Positions 63,775-64,000 of a DNA stretch of 64,000 bases are shown here, in pieces. This DNA is from Pseudorhodoferax sp. Leaf267 (GTDB lineage Bacteria; Pseudomonadota; Gammaproteobacteria; Burkholderiales; Burkholderiaceae_C): contig NZ_LMMV01000001.1 of NCBI RefSeq assembly GCF_001422405.1, positions 497,275 through 561,274 on the forward strand. The letters are read 5' to 3'. The translations under genes and the position numbers were made by a program. Positions within the stretch are counted from its first letter, which is position 1; each line of letters starts with the position of its first letter. The notes under the pieces are model-generated. The model saw only the letters and a list, made by a program, of their open reading frames with translations. It had not been told where the DNA came from and searched no databases.

Positions 63775-63860
63775 TCAAGGGGCGCCGCCAGCGGCCTGGC
63801 AGAGCCAGTTCCGCGGCGGCTGCTGGCATGGCCTGCTCCGCGGCCTTCCGAACCTTTGCT
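63775..63860. repeat. Possible dispersed intergenic repeat
   Basis: The 338-base gap between the CusF-like start and the last ORF holds no gene that I can support. Within it the stretch with AGGGGCGCCGCCAGCGGCCT and GCAGAGCCAGTTCCGCGGCG resembles, from memory, gene-border repeats of Comamonadaceae. No second full copy occurs in this window. Confidence 0.3.
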
Positions 63861-63913
63861 TGCGAGGCGGTTTTGTGGGCTGCGGGTGGCGCGTCGCGCC
63901 GTGGAAAATTGAC

Positions 63914-64000
63914 ATGAATGCATCCGACTGGATCTCCCGCAGCGTCGCGCTGTTGATGCCCACGCCCAAGCCGGCCGACGACAAGCCCAGCGCGCCACGC
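63914..64000 (+). CDS. Unknown protein, N-terminal fragment
   Basis: An ATG at 63914 opens a frame that runs off the window after 29 codons (MNASDWISRSVALLMPTPKP, then DDKPSAPR). Too short to identify. The stop of any upstream frame lies at once before it and the coding bias is plausible. No strong Shine-Dalgarno. Confidence 0.4.
   Translation, partial: MNASDWISRSVALLMPTPKPADDKPSAPR

Overview
The window is about 64 kb of very GC-rich DNA (roughly two thirds G+C) from a chromosome that looks like a member of the Burkholderiales, most likely Comamonadaceae (Variovorax/Acidovorax-like). The clues are orphan Bug/TctC-type periplasmic binding proteins, an HTH-citrate synthase fusion, an imuA-imuB-dnaE2 mutagenesis cassette, and intergenic repeats of a kind I remember from this family. 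The genus is inference. I see no rRNA, tRNA, CRISPR array, integrase or transposase.

Layout. 1-586: a rhodanese-like gene cut by the window edge. 687-6509: a four-carbon acid-sugar kinase/aldolase pair, then a TauD-type dioxygenase with a complete SsuABC-like ABC importer, probably organosulfonate use. 6584-10127: a periplasmic peroxiredoxin, a small disordered protein and a UvrA2-like ATPase. 10249-14994: a 1581-residue STAND-type NTPase with a DUF4062/TIR-like N-terminus and about 1000 residues of helical repeats, the best candidate here for an undescribed sensing or defence protein. 15019-20827: a small hydrolase, a 1-Cys peroxiredoxin, a CHAP amidase and a YhaN/YhaO-like (SbcCD-related) pair. 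21010-21640: a frameshifted PEP-CTERM gene remnant. 21652-27932 (minus): rlhA, then an iron operon of TonB siderophore receptor, PiuC hydroxylase and FMN alpha-hydroxy-acid oxidase, with a Fur-box-like site upstream. 28159-33503: the SOS mutagenesis operon imuA-imuB-dnaE2 with a textbook LexA box.

33629-40906: a trypsin-fold protein lacking its catalytic serine, an SDR/LysR pair, a TauE/SafE exporter, a CPA2 antiporter with a DUF924 gene, a PIN/RHH toxin-antitoxin-like pair (toxin Asp replaced by His, palindromic operator over a probably leaderless start) and an ElaA acetyltransferase. 41040-42290: a decayed cytochrome P450. 42409-46342: lgt, a lipoprotein esterase, a small unknown gene and a membrane diguanylate cyclase. 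46696-52393: a minus-strand catabolic operon (2-hydroxyacid dehydrogenase, Bug, FAH hydrolase, SDR, Bug) facing a DNA-binding-domain citrate synthase across an AT-rich repeat region. 52424-59529: a VF530-like protein, a diheme cytochrome c with a sorbosone-dehydrogenase-like propeller, a LysR gene facing a TIM-barrel/FAD-dehydrogenase pair, and an NHL lipoprotein. 59707-59892: three REP-like repeats. 59906-63575 (minus): a CusF-like protein, a CinA/PncC-like amidase and a 905-residue membrane protein with a TIR-like C-terminus. A truncated ORF ends the window.

All assignments come from reading translations and motifs by eye. Family names are recognised from memory, and no database search was run.
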